A stretch of 64,000 nt of DNA, from the NCBI GenBank assembly GCA_024696005.1, contig JAILHF010000029.1:1-64000 (forward strand), given 5' to 3'. Shown in pieces: positions 25,763 through 34,601 of the stretch. Under the pieces are notes generated by a model that was given only the letters and a program-made list of their open reading frames with translations, made no database searches and was not told the DNA's origin. How positions within the stretch are numbered: position 1 is the stretch's first letter; each line of letters opens with the position of its first letter. This stretch comes from Lachnospiraceae bacterium (GTDB lineage: Bacteria; Bacillota; Clostridia; Lachnospirales; Lachnospiraceae). Position numbers and translations under genes: made by a program.

Positions 25763-27637
25763 TTACTGATTATTGTTATTTCCAAATGCATTTCCGATCA
25801 TGCTCTTTAAGTTGGAGTTGTCGGCGTAGAGCGGAGCGTTTTCATCGGGCTCTGCCGGCTTCTCGGGAGTGGTGGTCGGAGTGCTGCCGTATAGTGAAGG
25901 CGCCGGGTTGCTCTGGGCAGGAGTGCTGCCGTAAAGCGAAGGCGCAGGGTTGTTCTGTGCAGGGGTGCTGCCGTAAGGCGCAGCGGCCGGGCTGCTCTGG
26001 GCAGGGGTGCTGCCGTAAGGAAGCGTTGTGCCCTGGGAGGACGTGCTGCCGAAGGGAGAAGCTGCCCCCGTGGAGGAAGAGCCGCCCAAAGGAAGCGTCG
26101 CGCCCTGGGAGGACGTGCTGCCGAAGGGGGAAGCTGCTCCCGTGGAGGAAGAGCCGCCCAAAGGAAGCATTGCACCCTGGGAGGACGTGCTGCCGAAGGG
26201 GGAAGCTGCTCCCGTGGAGGAAGAAGCGCCCAAAGGAAGCGTTGCACCCTGGGAGGACGTGCTGCCGAAGGGAGAAGCTGCTCCCGTGGAGGAAGAAGCG
26301 CCCAAAGGAAGCGTTGCACCCTGCGAGGAAGTGCTGCCAAACAGGGAGGCTGCACCGGCTGCCGCACCGGCCGTTGCTGCTCCGCCCAACGCGGAACTGT
26401 CACCGGTCGCGGGAGAAGCCCCGAAAGCAGACGTGCTTCCCGTATTCGCGGAAGCTCCGAATGCGGAACTGCTATCCGAAGGAGCGGAAGCTCCGAACGG
26501 CGAACTGCTCCCGGAAGGAGTTGAAGCCCCGAACGGCGAACTGCTCCCGGAAGGAGTTGAAGCCCCGAATGCGGAACTGCCACCCGTGGAAGGTGTGGCG
26601 CCAAACGCGGAATCAACACCCGCAGCAGGCGAAGCACCGAACGGAGACGCACTGCCCGTGGAAGGCGTGGCACCGAACGAAGAGCCGGCATCAGCCGAAG
26701 GGGTGCTGCCGAAAGAGGAAGCGCCGAACGGAGATGCACCACCCGCAGCCGAAGTGCTGCCGAATGAGGATGCGGAGCCCTGTGGCGTCGAACTGCCGAA
26801 AATGGAATCACTACCCGCAGCAGTCTGCCCGCCGAAAACGGAATCGCCTCCCGCAGCATTCTGCCCGCCGAAAATGGAATCGTTACCCGGTGCATTCTGC
26901 CCGCCGAACGCGGTCCCCGCGAAGGAGGATGCTCCTGCTGCGCCGTTCGGCACGTAGTTCGCTCCGGCGCCGTAGTCGGGAGTTCCCTTTCCGGCCCGAA
27001 GGGTGATGAACAGGATCAATACGGTTGCAATGCAGCAGGCGATGCCGGCCAGAGCCATGCCGCCCACGGCAGCAGGAGCCGCGATGGGACGGAACATGCA
27101 GTCAACGAAATATTCATCAAACGAATCGCCGGAATCCAGCACGTTGTTCACGAGCTGCTTCCGGATATCGGAAGGGATCTTGTTCAGAGTGCCGTCAAGA
27201 TGGATCGTGCTTGAGGGGATCGTATCAAAGTCACCGTCCGACATCCACCATTCATCCGTTTTTTCGATCTGTGCCTCCATCTGACTCTGATAGGTGGAAG
27301 GCAGGCTGACAAGCAGAAAAGGAGTGGGATACATGGTCTCGTCATCCCAGGAGCAGAGGGGCAGGACATAGTAATATCCGCTCACCTTCTCCGAGGTGGT
27401 AACACCCATGGTCTTGGACTGTTCCACTCTGGTGCCGATCTGTTCCCACACCAGGGTCACATCCAGGCAGACATGCTGCCCCGGTACCATTTTGCTCAGA
27501 TCCGTATCCCAAAGCTCGGTAATATCGGTGGCCGGCTTCTGCAGGATCAGCCAGTCCGGAACCGACTTGACAACCAGTACGACGCCGATGATCCCCAAAA
27601 AGATCAGAAGACGCGTCTTCATGCTGAAATTTTTCAT
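25763..27637 (-). CDS. Membrane protein with FG-nucleoporin-like repeat tail
   Basis: 624 residues. N terminus: first membrane segment at about 9-25, an outside domain of about 160 residues, and a second membrane segment near 188-214 followed by basic LRAGKG. By the positive-inside rule the remaining 410 residues are cytoplasmic. That tail is low-complexity Ser/Gly/Ala/Thr/Pro/Phe with about 20 FG dipeptides (SPFGAS, SAFGAS, IFGGQ), LPLG blocks and finally PYGS/LYGS units, and almost no charge until the end. It looks like an FG- or GLFG-type nucleoporin in composition, but homology is not implied. Four complete 72-base tandem units encode part of it. ATG 27637 has GGAGG 9 bases upstream. It is first in an operon with the ABC exporter. 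Confidence 0.8.
   Translation of the reverse strand: MKNFSMKTRLLIFLGIIGVVLVVKSVPDWLILQKPATDITELWDTDLSKMVPGQHVCLDVTLVWEQIGTRVEQSKTMGVTTSEKVSGYYYVLPLCSWDDETMYPTPFLLVSLPSTYQSQMEAQIEKTDEWWMSDGDFDTIPSSTIHLDGTLNKIPSDIRKQLVNNVLDSGDSFDEYFVDCMFRPIAAPAAVGGMALAGIACCIATVLILFITLRAGKGTPDYGAGANYVPNGAAGASSFAGTAFGGQNAPGNDSIFGGQNAAGGDSVFGGQTAAGSDSIFGSSTPQGSASSFGSTSAAGGASPFGASSFGSTPSADAGSSFGATPSTGSASPFGASPAAGVDSAFGATPSTGGSSAFGASTPSGSSSPFGASTPSGSSSPFGASAPSDSSSAFGASANTGSTSAFGASPATGDSSALGGAATAGAAAGAASLFGSTSSQGATLPLGASSSTGAASPFGSTSSQGATLPLGASSSTGAASPFGSTSSQGAMLPLGGSSSTGAASPFGSTSSQGATLPLGGSSSTGAASPFGSTSSQGTTLPYGSTPAQSSPAAAPYGSTPAQNNPAPSLYGSTPAQSNPAPSLYGSTPTTTPEKPAEPDENAPLYADNSNLKSMIGNAFGNNNNQ
26031..26341. repeat. 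72-bp tandem repeats (FG/LPLG units)
   Basis: Units start at 26031, 26103, 26175, 26247 and (partial) 26319, each beginning CCCTGGGAGG on the plus strand. They are nearly identical and encode a 24-residue unit with one FG and one LPLG motif on the minus strand. Such long, near-identical units are prone to copy-number change. The 72-base period keeps the reading frame. Confidence 0.9.
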
Positions 27638-27858
27638 GATCATTATCCTCCCCGGAGCAAAGCTCCGCCGTGCAAAAAAACATAAAGTGCTGTAATCATA
27701 CTATATTAATGTGAAAAACACAAGACGGGTATCTCTCCGGTACTTCAAAGGTGAAATATCGCCGTATGGTCAAAAGCATAAAAAAATGATAAAATATTCC
27801 TGTTACCCGGGGCACGTTTCTGTCATCCGGGGCCATCATCGATAAGGAGGTATCACTT

Positions 27859-30800
27859 ATGGCCGGCAAACGCAGACTTCGCAGCATCCTTTCATTCCTT
27901 CTAAGTTTGATCCTGATCTTCGAGCTGATCCCTGCTATTCCCGCACAGGCAGCGGATATAAGCAAGCTTATCATACTGGATATCGATCATCCGGCAGAGA
28001 GCCTGCCTTTTGATAAAGAATTTGATTATGCGGCAGGCCAGGGCTACACGGCTGTTTCCGATACGATCACCTGGTATGACCTGGGGACTTCTTTCAAGCA
28101 GTATTCCAAATACGATGCCATTCCCGACGGAGAGATCACGGATGCCGGTGCAAAAGCAAAAGCCGGTGAGTGCTATCTTGCGGAGATACGCTTCAAGTGC
28201 AGTGATAACAGCTTTTCTTTCGCACAGGGAGCGGCCGTTGAGATAACGGAGCAGATGAAGAAACGCTGCAACTCGGCAGAGTGCTGCGTCAGCTCCGATG
28301 GGGAGTATGCCAAGGTCCGCCTGTATTACAGGGCAGATACGACTTTTTTCACGGAAGGCGGTTATATCAATCTGGAGCTTAACAAGCCGTTTGGCGGCAC
28401 TCTTGCGGCGGGAGACACGCCCTGGACTGTGGAGGACTTTGCCGACAATCATCCGGGGATCGATCTTGACATGTCGGTATCCTGGTCTGCAGATGGCCAG
28501 AAGCTTGCGGATACGGCAGTATTTGAAGCCGGCAGGGATTACAGGCTCACGGTCAGCTTTAACAGCACGGAGAAGAACAATAACAAGACTACCATCACCT
28601 TCCGGGATGACATGCTCTATTTACTCCGTATCAATAACGGAGATTCTGGGGCAGACATGAACGTGATCTCTCCTTATGTGGCCTATGCGGTTTTCGATTT
28701 CCCCTGCAAGGGAAAGATCAGCAGCATGGATATCGAAGGCATCCTGCCGCCGGTAAGCGGCAACAAGCCCCAGGCAAACGGATTTCTGCTCAATGCGGAT
28801 GCAGGAACGGTAAGCTTAAACAGCGTTTCATGGTATAAAGAGCAGGCGGGTATTTTTGTTGAAATGGGAGCGGATGACCGCTTTGAGGCAGATAAGCTTT
28901 ACCGTCTGGAGCTGAACATATGCGCAGATGACGCTCACACCTTCAGCAGCATTTCCAAGAATGATGTGGCTGTAAATCTGGGAGACATAGAATCCGTTGC
29001 AGTAACGGATGAAGGAAAAAACATCGGCATCGTCGTAGAATTAAAGGCTGCCGCCGGATCCGGTGAAGAAGAGGAGTTCAAGCAGATCGATAAGATTGAA
29101 TTCTACGTCACGATTCCTTCCAAAGAAGCGACGGTTACGTTTAAAAAGACAGATGAAGAAGGCTATGAGAGTGATGACAGTTTAGACAGTGACAGCGAAG
29201 GCATACATAACGGCATGTCCTGGGCGGAGGTGAGCGATCAGTATGCTTCTTCGATAGTGAAAAAGCTTTCGGCAGGCGATGGCTTTGAGAGCGGAAAGTA
29301 TTACGCGGTATACATTGCACTCAGGGCCAAATACGGATACCGGTTCAGAAAAGGTCTTGATACGGAAGCCGGCGGCATAAAGATCAACGGATATGCGCCC
29401 ACGTTTGTACAGATGGAAAGCGACCGCAGCAGTCTTATGATGTATTACGTTTTTGATCCCTTTACGGATGCGGAACTTACGGGCATAGAGATCAGCAAGC
29501 TTCCGGATAAGACGGAATATACGGCGGGCGAGCTTTTTGATCCCAAAGGAATGACGGTTATTGCTTCCTATTCAGACGGCAGCAGCATTGAAGTGTCAAA
29601 TTACAGCTGGAAACCTTCCGGAGCGCTCAAGGTCAATGATACGGCGGTAACGGTAAGCTACAGGAAGAACGACGTGACGAAGACCGCAGAGGTAGCCATC
29701 ACCGTAAAGCCGTCGGAAGTCATAGTGGTTGATGACGAATCTTTCTGGAATCTGTATAAGGAAGACAGTCATGAATTCGAGGTAAGAGGCATCACGGATG
29801 GAGGATTGCTGAACAATCAGGATGTGAATTCCCATAAGTTTTATGCTTCGCAGTTTAATCACGGGGTGATCACCGTCAGCCTGCGTGATGGCATAAAAGA
29901 TGTAAAGAGCGCGGCAAAGGCAGCAAATACCACGCTTTACTTCATAAATGATAATGGCTGCGCCGTGCAGTTCATGATGCCTGTAAGCTATGTAAAGCCC
30001 AAGATGAAGCTTGCTGCTAGCAGCGTGGTCATCCGTGAGGGTACGGAAAATACCGTGACGACCCAACTTTTATGCAAAACAGGCAGCGGAGCCTTTGAGC
30101 CCTATTGCGTGGACGGACTGAAGTTCAAATACGGCAATCTGACCGGGTATGTGGGAGAAGGCGGCATTATCAGCATACCTGCAGATAAAGCCATGAGCGG
30201 AAAGATCGAGATCACAAACGATAACTGGAAGGCATCTGCTTCCGATCCCATACAGCTTAGCTTTAAGGTAAAGGCTGTAAAGAAGGATGTGCTGAACGTG
30301 GAGATGCCGGGGCAGAAGAGCGTGGTGCTCAACCTGAATGCACCGGATAAGAAATCGGTCTTTAACGTGACATTTAACGGCAAGCCTGCTAAGGCAGAAA
30401 GCATTACCGTCGATGACGGACAGATGGGCCTTGCGACCATGGAAGACGGCATGGTGACGATCGGCCTGCCTTCCGCATCCTTAAAGGCCGGTAAGTATAC
30501 GGTTAAACTCAAGGCTGCGGATTCAAAGGCCGAAGCAAAGATCAAGGTGGTGATAAGCAATAAGAACATCAGTGATGCCGTAAGCTTCAAGGTGCAGCAG
30601 AAGTACGATGCCATGACCGGCGCGCCCATGATACTGGTGCCTTCCTACAAAGATACCAACAGCCGCATTACCGCTGTGGTTGCAAAAACGGAAGGCTTCA
30701 AGGTGATCGACGATGCACCGAATGACGCGGGCAATATCGCGATCATCTATACAGGCTCAACTTACGGCATCAAAAATACAAAGGCGGGAGATGTGGTGCT

Positions 30801-31170
30801 GCAAGTCACCCTCGACGGTACCCGGACTTATGACTATACCTTGAAGAAGGTAAGTTTCCGGAAGGGAAGCATCAGTGTGAAGGCGGCACCCATCATCATC
30901 CCGAAAGGAGCAGTGGAGGAAGAGAACAGGGTACTTGCCAGCACCAATATCGTATGCACTTATAAAGACTGCGCAGGCGCATATCACAGCCTGACGCCCA
31001 AGAGCGTTACGTTTGAAAACGATTCCTTCTGGTCACAGGCCAATCCTTCCGATCCTTCGGAAGTAAACATCTATCACGGAAGCGGCAGGACCGGCAAGAT
31101 AAAAGGAGTCGTGGAATTTGACAACGGTTATAAAAAAACGATCACCATACAGGTAAAAGCAGGGAAATAA
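27859..31170 (+). CDS. Secreted protein with Ig-like domains
   Basis: 1103 residues. A signal peptide (1-30, LSFLLSLILIFELIPAIPAQA) is followed by beta-rich modules. One clear Big_3-type Ig-like domain lies at about 535-615 (ELTGIEISKLPDKTEYTAGE ... GMTVIASYSDGS). The first 500 residues repeat a fold with ITWYDLGTSF, VSWSADGQ, VSWYKEQAG and MSWAEVSDQY units. No sortase motif or S-layer domain is seen at the C terminus, so attachment is unclear. AAGGAGG stands 9 bases before ATG 27859. Codon use looks more AT-rich (AAA, ATA, TTA) than in neighbouring genes, a possible sign of transfer or fast evolution. Confidence 0.85.
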   Translation: MAGKRRLRSILSFLLSLILIFELIPAIPAQAADISKLIILDIDHPAESLPFDKEFDYAAGQGYTAVSDTITWYDLGTSFKQYSKYDAIPDGEITDAGAKAKAGECYLAEIRFKCSDNSFSFAQGAAVEITEQMKKRCNSAECCVSSDGEYAKVRLYYRADTTFFTEGGYINLELNKPFGGTLAAGDTPWTVEDFADNHPGIDLDMSVSWSADGQKLADTAVFEAGRDYRLTVSFNSTEKNNNKTTITFRDDMLYLLRINNGDSGADMNVISPYVAYAVFDFPCKGKISSMDIEGILPPVSGNKPQANGFLLNADAGTVSLNSVSWYKEQAGIFVEMGADDRFEADKLYRLELNICADDAHTFSSISKNDVAVNLGDIESVAVTDEGKNIGIVVELKAAAGSGEEEEFKQIDKIEFYVTIPSKEATVTFKKTDEEGYESDDSLDSDSEGIHNGMSWAEVSDQYASSIVKKLSAGDGFESGKYYAVYIALRAKYGYRFRKGLDTEAGGIKINGYAPTFVQMESDRSSLMMYYVFDPFTDAELTGIEISKLPDKTEYTAGELFDPKGMTVIASYSDGSSIEVSNYSWKPSGALKVNDTAVTVSYRKNDVTKTAEVAITVKPSEVIVVDDESFWNLYKEDSHEFEVRGITDGGLLNNQDVNSHKFYASQFNHGVITVSLRDGIKDVKSAAKAANTTLYFINDNGCAVQFMMPVSYVKPKMKLAASSVVIREGTENTVTTQLLCKTGSGAFEPYCVDGLKFKYGNLTGYVGEGGIISIPADKAMSGKIEITNDNWKASASDPIQLSFKVKAVKKDVLNVEMPGQKSVVLNLNAPDKKSVFNVTFNGKPAKAESITVDDGQMGLATMEDGMVTIGLPSASLKAGKYTVKLKAADSKAEAKIKVVISNKNISDAVSFKVQQKYDAMTGAPMILVPSYKDTNSRITAVVAKTEGFKVIDDAPNDAGNIAIIYTGSTYGIKNTKAGDVVLQVTLDGTRTYDYTLKKVSFRKGSISVKAAPIIIPKGAVEEENRVLASTNIVCTYKDCAGAYHSLTPKSVTFENDSFWSQANPSDPSEVNIYHGSGRTGKIKGVVEFDNGYKKTITIQVKAGK

Positions 31171-31189
31171 AAGCAGAGAGGAGACAGAC

Positions 31190-32362
31190 ATGTACGAAGC
31201 CGAGATCACGAAAGAGATCATCAATGTGGGAGTGGACGACAAAAGCATCACGAAGTTCGAGAACCAGTACGAACTGCCCGACGGGATGGCCTATAATTCC
31301 TATCTGATCCTGGATGAAAAGGTCTGCGTGATGGATTCCGTGGACGCCGATGTGACCGGGGAGTGGCTTGCAAATCTGGAGCGCGCCCTGGGCGGAAGGA
31401 ACATTGACATGATCATCGTCCAGCACATGGAGCCGGATCATTCCGGGTCGCTTGCGGCTTTTGCGGAAAAATACCCGCAGGCACAGATTCTGTGTTCCGC
31501 GGCAGCAGCCAACATGCTGAAGGCCTTCTTTGAGGAGGATCTTTCCGCAAGGGTAAAGACCATCAAAGAAGGAGACAGCCTTTCCCTCGGAAAGCATGAG
31601 CTGCACTTTATCGCCGCACCGATGGTCCACTGGCCCGAGGTGATGGTGAGTTATGAATCCACGGAGAAGATCCTCTTTTCCGCGGATGCGTTCGGCAAGT
31701 TCGGTTATAAAGGCGCCGAGGCAGACGACTGGGCCTGCGAGGCGAGACGCTACTATTTTAATATCGTCGGAAAATACGGAGCGCAGGTGCAGGCGCTTCT
31801 GAAAAAGCTTGAAGGAAAGGAACTGACGCACATCTGTGCGCTGCACGGTCCGGTGCTCCCGGAAAACGAGCCTCTTGATTTCTATCTGGACAAATACCGG
31901 ACCTGGTCCGCCTATGAGCCGGAGGATGACGGCGTGGCCATCGTATACGCGTCCATCCATGACTGCGGAACGAAGCAGGCGGCTGAAAAGCTTGCGGAGC
32001 TCTTTGCGGAAAAGGGCATAAAGACCGGCGTGACCAACCTGACCGAAGACGATCTGCACGAGGGCGTGGAAGACGCGTTCCGTTATAACCGGCTGGTGCT
32101 CTGCGCATCGTCCTATGACGCGGATGTATTCCCGCCGATGCGTCAGTTTTTGAACGTCCTGAACATCAAGGGCTATCAGAAGAGGCGCGTGGCGCTTGTG
32201 GAGAACGGAAGCTGGGCTCCCTCGGCAGCGCGTGTGATGAAACAGTATGTGGAAGGCTTCAAGGATGTGGAGCTTGTGGAGCCGGTCGTCACGATCCGTT
32301 CCACCCTGAAACCCGAAAACAGCGAGCAGTTAAAGGAACTGGCGGAAAACCTGCTGGCCTGA
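31190..32362 (+). CDS. FprA-family flavodiiron protein
   Basis: 390 residues. A metallo-beta-lactamase-like diiron domain (1-250) has the ligand motif HMEPDHSG near residue 80 and further His/Asp residues (MVHWPEV near 147, SADAFG near 165, LHGPV near 223). A flavodoxin domain (about 250-390) binds FMN (IVYASIHDCGTKQAAE). Such enzymes reduce oxygen or nitric oxide to water or nitrous oxide and protect anaerobes. The start lies only 19 bases after the preceding surface protein, with GAGAGGAGACAGAC before ATG. No rubredoxin or other partner is adjacent. Confidence 0.95.
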   Translation: MYEAEITKEIINVGVDDKSITKFENQYELPDGMAYNSYLILDEKVCVMDSVDADVTGEWLANLERALGGRNIDMIIVQHMEPDHSGSLAAFAEKYPQAQILCSAAAANMLKAFFEEDLSARVKTIKEGDSLSLGKHELHFIAAPMVHWPEVMVSYESTEKILFSADAFGKFGYKGAEADDWACEARRYYFNIVGKYGAQVQALLKKLEGKELTHICALHGPVLPENEPLDFYLDKYRTWSAYEPEDDGVAIVYASIHDCGTKQAAEKLAELFAEKGIKTGVTNLTEDDLHEGVEDAFRYNRLVLCASSYDADVFPPMRQFLNVLNIKGYQKRRVALVENGSWAPSAARVMKQYVEGFKDVELVEPVVTIRSTLKPENSEQLKELAENLLA

Positions 32363-32436
32363 GCGCCGGATAGGAAGGCCGCTTTTGCGGCAGCAAGAAC
32401 AAGCGGCGTGATATGCCGGAAAAAGGAGGAAGAATC

Positions 32437-33117
32437 ATGCAGTTTTCAATCGAAGGAGAACCCTTACCCGTAGTGATCTGCACCCTGGAGGCAGGCGAGA
32501 GCATGATCACACAGAAAGGCGCCATGTCCTGGATGACGCCCAACATTAACATGGAGACTTCATCAAACGGCGGTTTCGGCAAGATGATCGGACGCGCCTT
32601 CACCGGGGAGGCCATGTTCCAGAACATCTACACGGCGGTGGGCGGAAAGGGCATGATCGCGTTTGCGTCCAGCTTTCCCGGATCCATCCGGGCGTTCGAG
32701 ATCCATCCCGGACAGGAGATCGTTGCCCAGAAGGGAGCTTTCCTGGCATCCACCAGGGAAGTGACCATGTCCGTGTTCTTTCAGAAAAAGGTGGGCGCCG
32801 GCCTGGTGGGCGGCGAAGGCTTCCTGATGCAGAAGCTGTCCGGCGAAGGCATGGTATTTCTGGAGTTTGACGGCTTCGTAAAGGAGTACGAGCTGCAGCA
32901 GGGACAGTCGATGATCATTGATACCGGTTATCTGGCCGCCATGACGGCAAGCTGCCACATCGATGTGCAGACGGTTCCCGGACTCAAGAACATCGTCTTC
33001 GGCGGCGAGGGGATCTTCAACACCGTGGTCACCGGCCCGGGACACGTATGGCTGCAGACGATGCCGGTGTTCCAGCTTGCGGGAGCGATCCGGCCTTACA
33101 TTCCCACCGGAAGGTAA
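32437..33117 (+). CDS. TIGR00266 / AIM24 family protein
   Basis: 226 residues made of repeated beta strands, matching the AIM24/TIGR00266 family: IEGEPLPVVICTLEAGESM at the start, GGFGKMIGRAFTGEAMFQN near 45, MAFASSFPGSI-like strands and GPGHVWLQTMP near the end. No membrane segment is present. The function is unknown in bacteria; it is often near stress or export genes. ATG 32437 follows GGAGGAAGAATC; an 8-residue longer frame lacks a ribosome-binding site. Confidence 0.92.
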   Translation: MQFSIEGEPLPVVICTLEAGESMITQKGAMSWMTPNINMETSSNGGFGKMIGRAFTGEAMFQNIYTAVGGKGMIAFASSFPGSIRAFEIHPGQEIVAQKGAFLASTREVTMSVFFQKKVGAGLVGGEGFLMQKLSGEGMVFLEFDGFVKEYELQQGQSMIIDTGYLAAMTASCHIDVQTVPGLKNIVFGGEGIFNTVVTGPGHVWLQTMPVFQLAGAIRPYIPTGR

Positions 33118-33128
33118 AAATTATACGG

Positions 33129-33157
33129 TTGACAAAACATTACAGTGTGCCTATACT
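33129..33157 (+). promoter_or_regulatory. Strong promoter of acyl carrier protein 1
   Basis: TTGACA at 33129-33134 and TATACT at 33152-33157 with a 17-base spacer, 38 bases before the start codon. It is one of the best sigma-A matches in the window. Confidence 0.9.
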
Positions 33158-33194
33158 CACCTATAGAACAGAGACATCTTTACAGGAGGCGGCG

Positions 33195-33434
33195 ATGTTA
33201 GAGAAAGTTATCGAGTTAATACGTGAGCAGCTGCACATTTCCGAAGGGACTGTTATTACGGAAGAAACGTCCTTCCAGGAAGATCTGCGGGCGGATTCCT
33301 TTGAGCTTATGGAGATGATCATGGCCGTGGAAGAAGAGTACGGTGTGAAGGTTGAGGACGATGACCTCGAGAAGCTTCAGACCGTGGGAGATGTGGTTGA
33401 GTATATCAAGTCTCAGGGCATTGATATCGAGTAA
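33195..33434 (+). CDS. Acyl carrier protein (first copy)
   Basis: 79 residues. The phosphopantetheine Ser is in LRADSFELMEM near residue 37 and the overall acidic helical pattern is normal. It differs from the acpP of the fab operon (which has ADSLDLFEL) and has its own strong promoter and terminator, so it is a single-gene unit. It may serve fatty acid synthesis as well or a special pathway; no synthase gene adjoins it. ATG 33195 follows CAGGAGGCGGCG. Confidence 0.93.
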   Translation: MLEKVIELIREQLHISEGTVITEETSFQEDLRADSFELMEMIMAVEEEYGVKVEDDDLEKLQTVGDVVEYIKSQGIDIE

Positions 33435-33460
33435 AAAGCAAGGAACGTAGTTAACTGCGG

Positions 33461-33495
33461 AGGATCTCCCTTGTGTGCGGGAGATCCTCTTTTTT
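33461..33495 (+). terminator. Terminator after acyl carrier protein 1
   Basis: AGGATCTCCC (33461-33470) pairs perfectly with GGGAGATCCT (33479-33488), followed by CTTTTTT. The next start codon is at 33507, only 12 bases downstream, so the downstream gene must be expressed by read-through or from a buried promoter. Confidence 0.9.
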
Positions 33496-33506
33496 CGGAG
33501 GAAAGG

Positions 33507-34601
33507 ATGGAACGGATCATGACAAACCGGCTGGACCGCGCATTTGAGCGCTATCAGTCGGAATTTGAAGAGGCGGCTCTGCGGGTGCTTCGGGGAAGCC
33601 GCTATATCCTGGGTCCGGAGCTGGAAAGCTTTGAAAAAGCTTTTGCGGCCTATAACGGCGCATCGTACTGCATGGGTGTGGGCAACGGTCTGGACGCGCT
33701 CACGCTGGCCTGCCGCGCACTCGGCGTGGGAGAAGGCAGAGAGGTGATCATGCAGGGCAATACCTTCATTGCCAGTGCGCTGGCGGTTTCCGCTGCCGGC
33801 GGAACACCGGTCTTTGTCGAACCGGATGCGTATTACCTTCCCGACCCGGAGGCGATCGAGGCCCGCATCACCGAAAAGACGGTTGCGGTCATCGCAGTCC
33901 ATCTGTACGGGCAGACGGCCCGCATGGATGAGCTGTCGGAGCTGTGCAAAAGACGGGGGCTTAAGCTGATCGAGGATTGTGCCCAGTCCCACGGGGCGCG
34001 CTGCGGCAGCAGGATGAGCGGGACCATCGGGGATATCGGCTGCTTTTCCTTTTACCCGACCAAGAATCTGGGAGCTTTCGGTGACGGCGGTGCCGTCATC
34101 ACGGATAACGAAGAATACGCGAGGCGCATCCGCAGGCTGCGCAATTACGGCAGCGAGCAGCGCTATCATAATAAGGAACTCGGAGTCAATTCGCGCCTTG
34201 ACGACATTCAGGCGGCCCTTCTTTCCGTGCGGCTTTCGCATTTGGATGAACTGACGGCGGAACGCAGGGAGGCCGCGGCCGTCTACGACGCGGGGATCGA
34301 AAATCCGAAGATCATCAAACCCGCGGTGCGGGAAGGCGCAGAACATGTTTATCATCAATACGTGATACGCTGCGCGCAGCGGGATGAGCTGCAGGCGTAT
34401 CTGGCGGAGAGAGGGATCGATACCATCATCCATTATCCCATCCCGCCGCATCTTTCCGAGGCATACGCCCATCTGGGCTATCGGAAGGGAGACCTGCCCG
34501 TGACGGAGGAATACGCGGACACGGTGCTGTCCATCCCGATGTACAACGGGATCACGCGCGCGGAGCAGGAGCAGGTGATCGGAGCATTGAATGAATTTTG
34601 A
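33507..34601 (+). CDS. DegT/DnrJ/EryC1/StrS sugar aminotransferase
   Basis: 364 residues. The PLP lysine is in FYPTKNLGAFGDGGAV near residue 185, with GNGLDALTLACRAL near 60 and DCAQSHGA near 158, and C-terminal IHYPIPPHL and SIPMY typical of the family. It transfers an amino group to a keto-sugar nucleotide, usually for surface polysaccharides or glycoconjugates. No other sugar genes adjoin it. ATG 33507 follows GGAGGAAAGG. The 3' end overlaps cca by 11 bases. Confidence 0.93.
   Translation: MERIMTNRLDRAFERYQSEFEEAALRVLRGSRYILGPELESFEKAFAAYNGASYCMGVGNGLDALTLACRALGVGEGREVIMQGNTFIASALAVSAAGGTPVFVEPDAYYLPDPEAIEARITEKTVAVIAVHLYGQTARMDELSELCKRRGLKLIEDCAQSHGARCGSRMSGTIGDIGCFSFYPTKNLGAFGDGGAVITDNEEYARRIRRLRNYGSEQRYHNKELGVNSRLDDIQAALLSVRLSHLDELTAERREAAAVYDAGIENPKIIKPAVREGAEHVYHQYVIRCAQRDELQAYLAERGIDTIIHYPIPPHLSEAYAHLGYRKGDLPVTEEYADTVLSIPMYNGITRAEQEQVIGALNEF

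Noticed and set aside
26031..26341. CRISPR array
   Set aside because: The repeats are contiguous 72-base coding units with no spacers and no cas genes nearby.
26028..26957. Plus-strand frame of 309 residues with PWEDVLPKGEAAP repeats
   Set aside because: It is the complement of the FG-repeat gene. The minus-strand frame has membrane helices, a ribosome-binding site and continuity with the ABC operon; this one has none of them.
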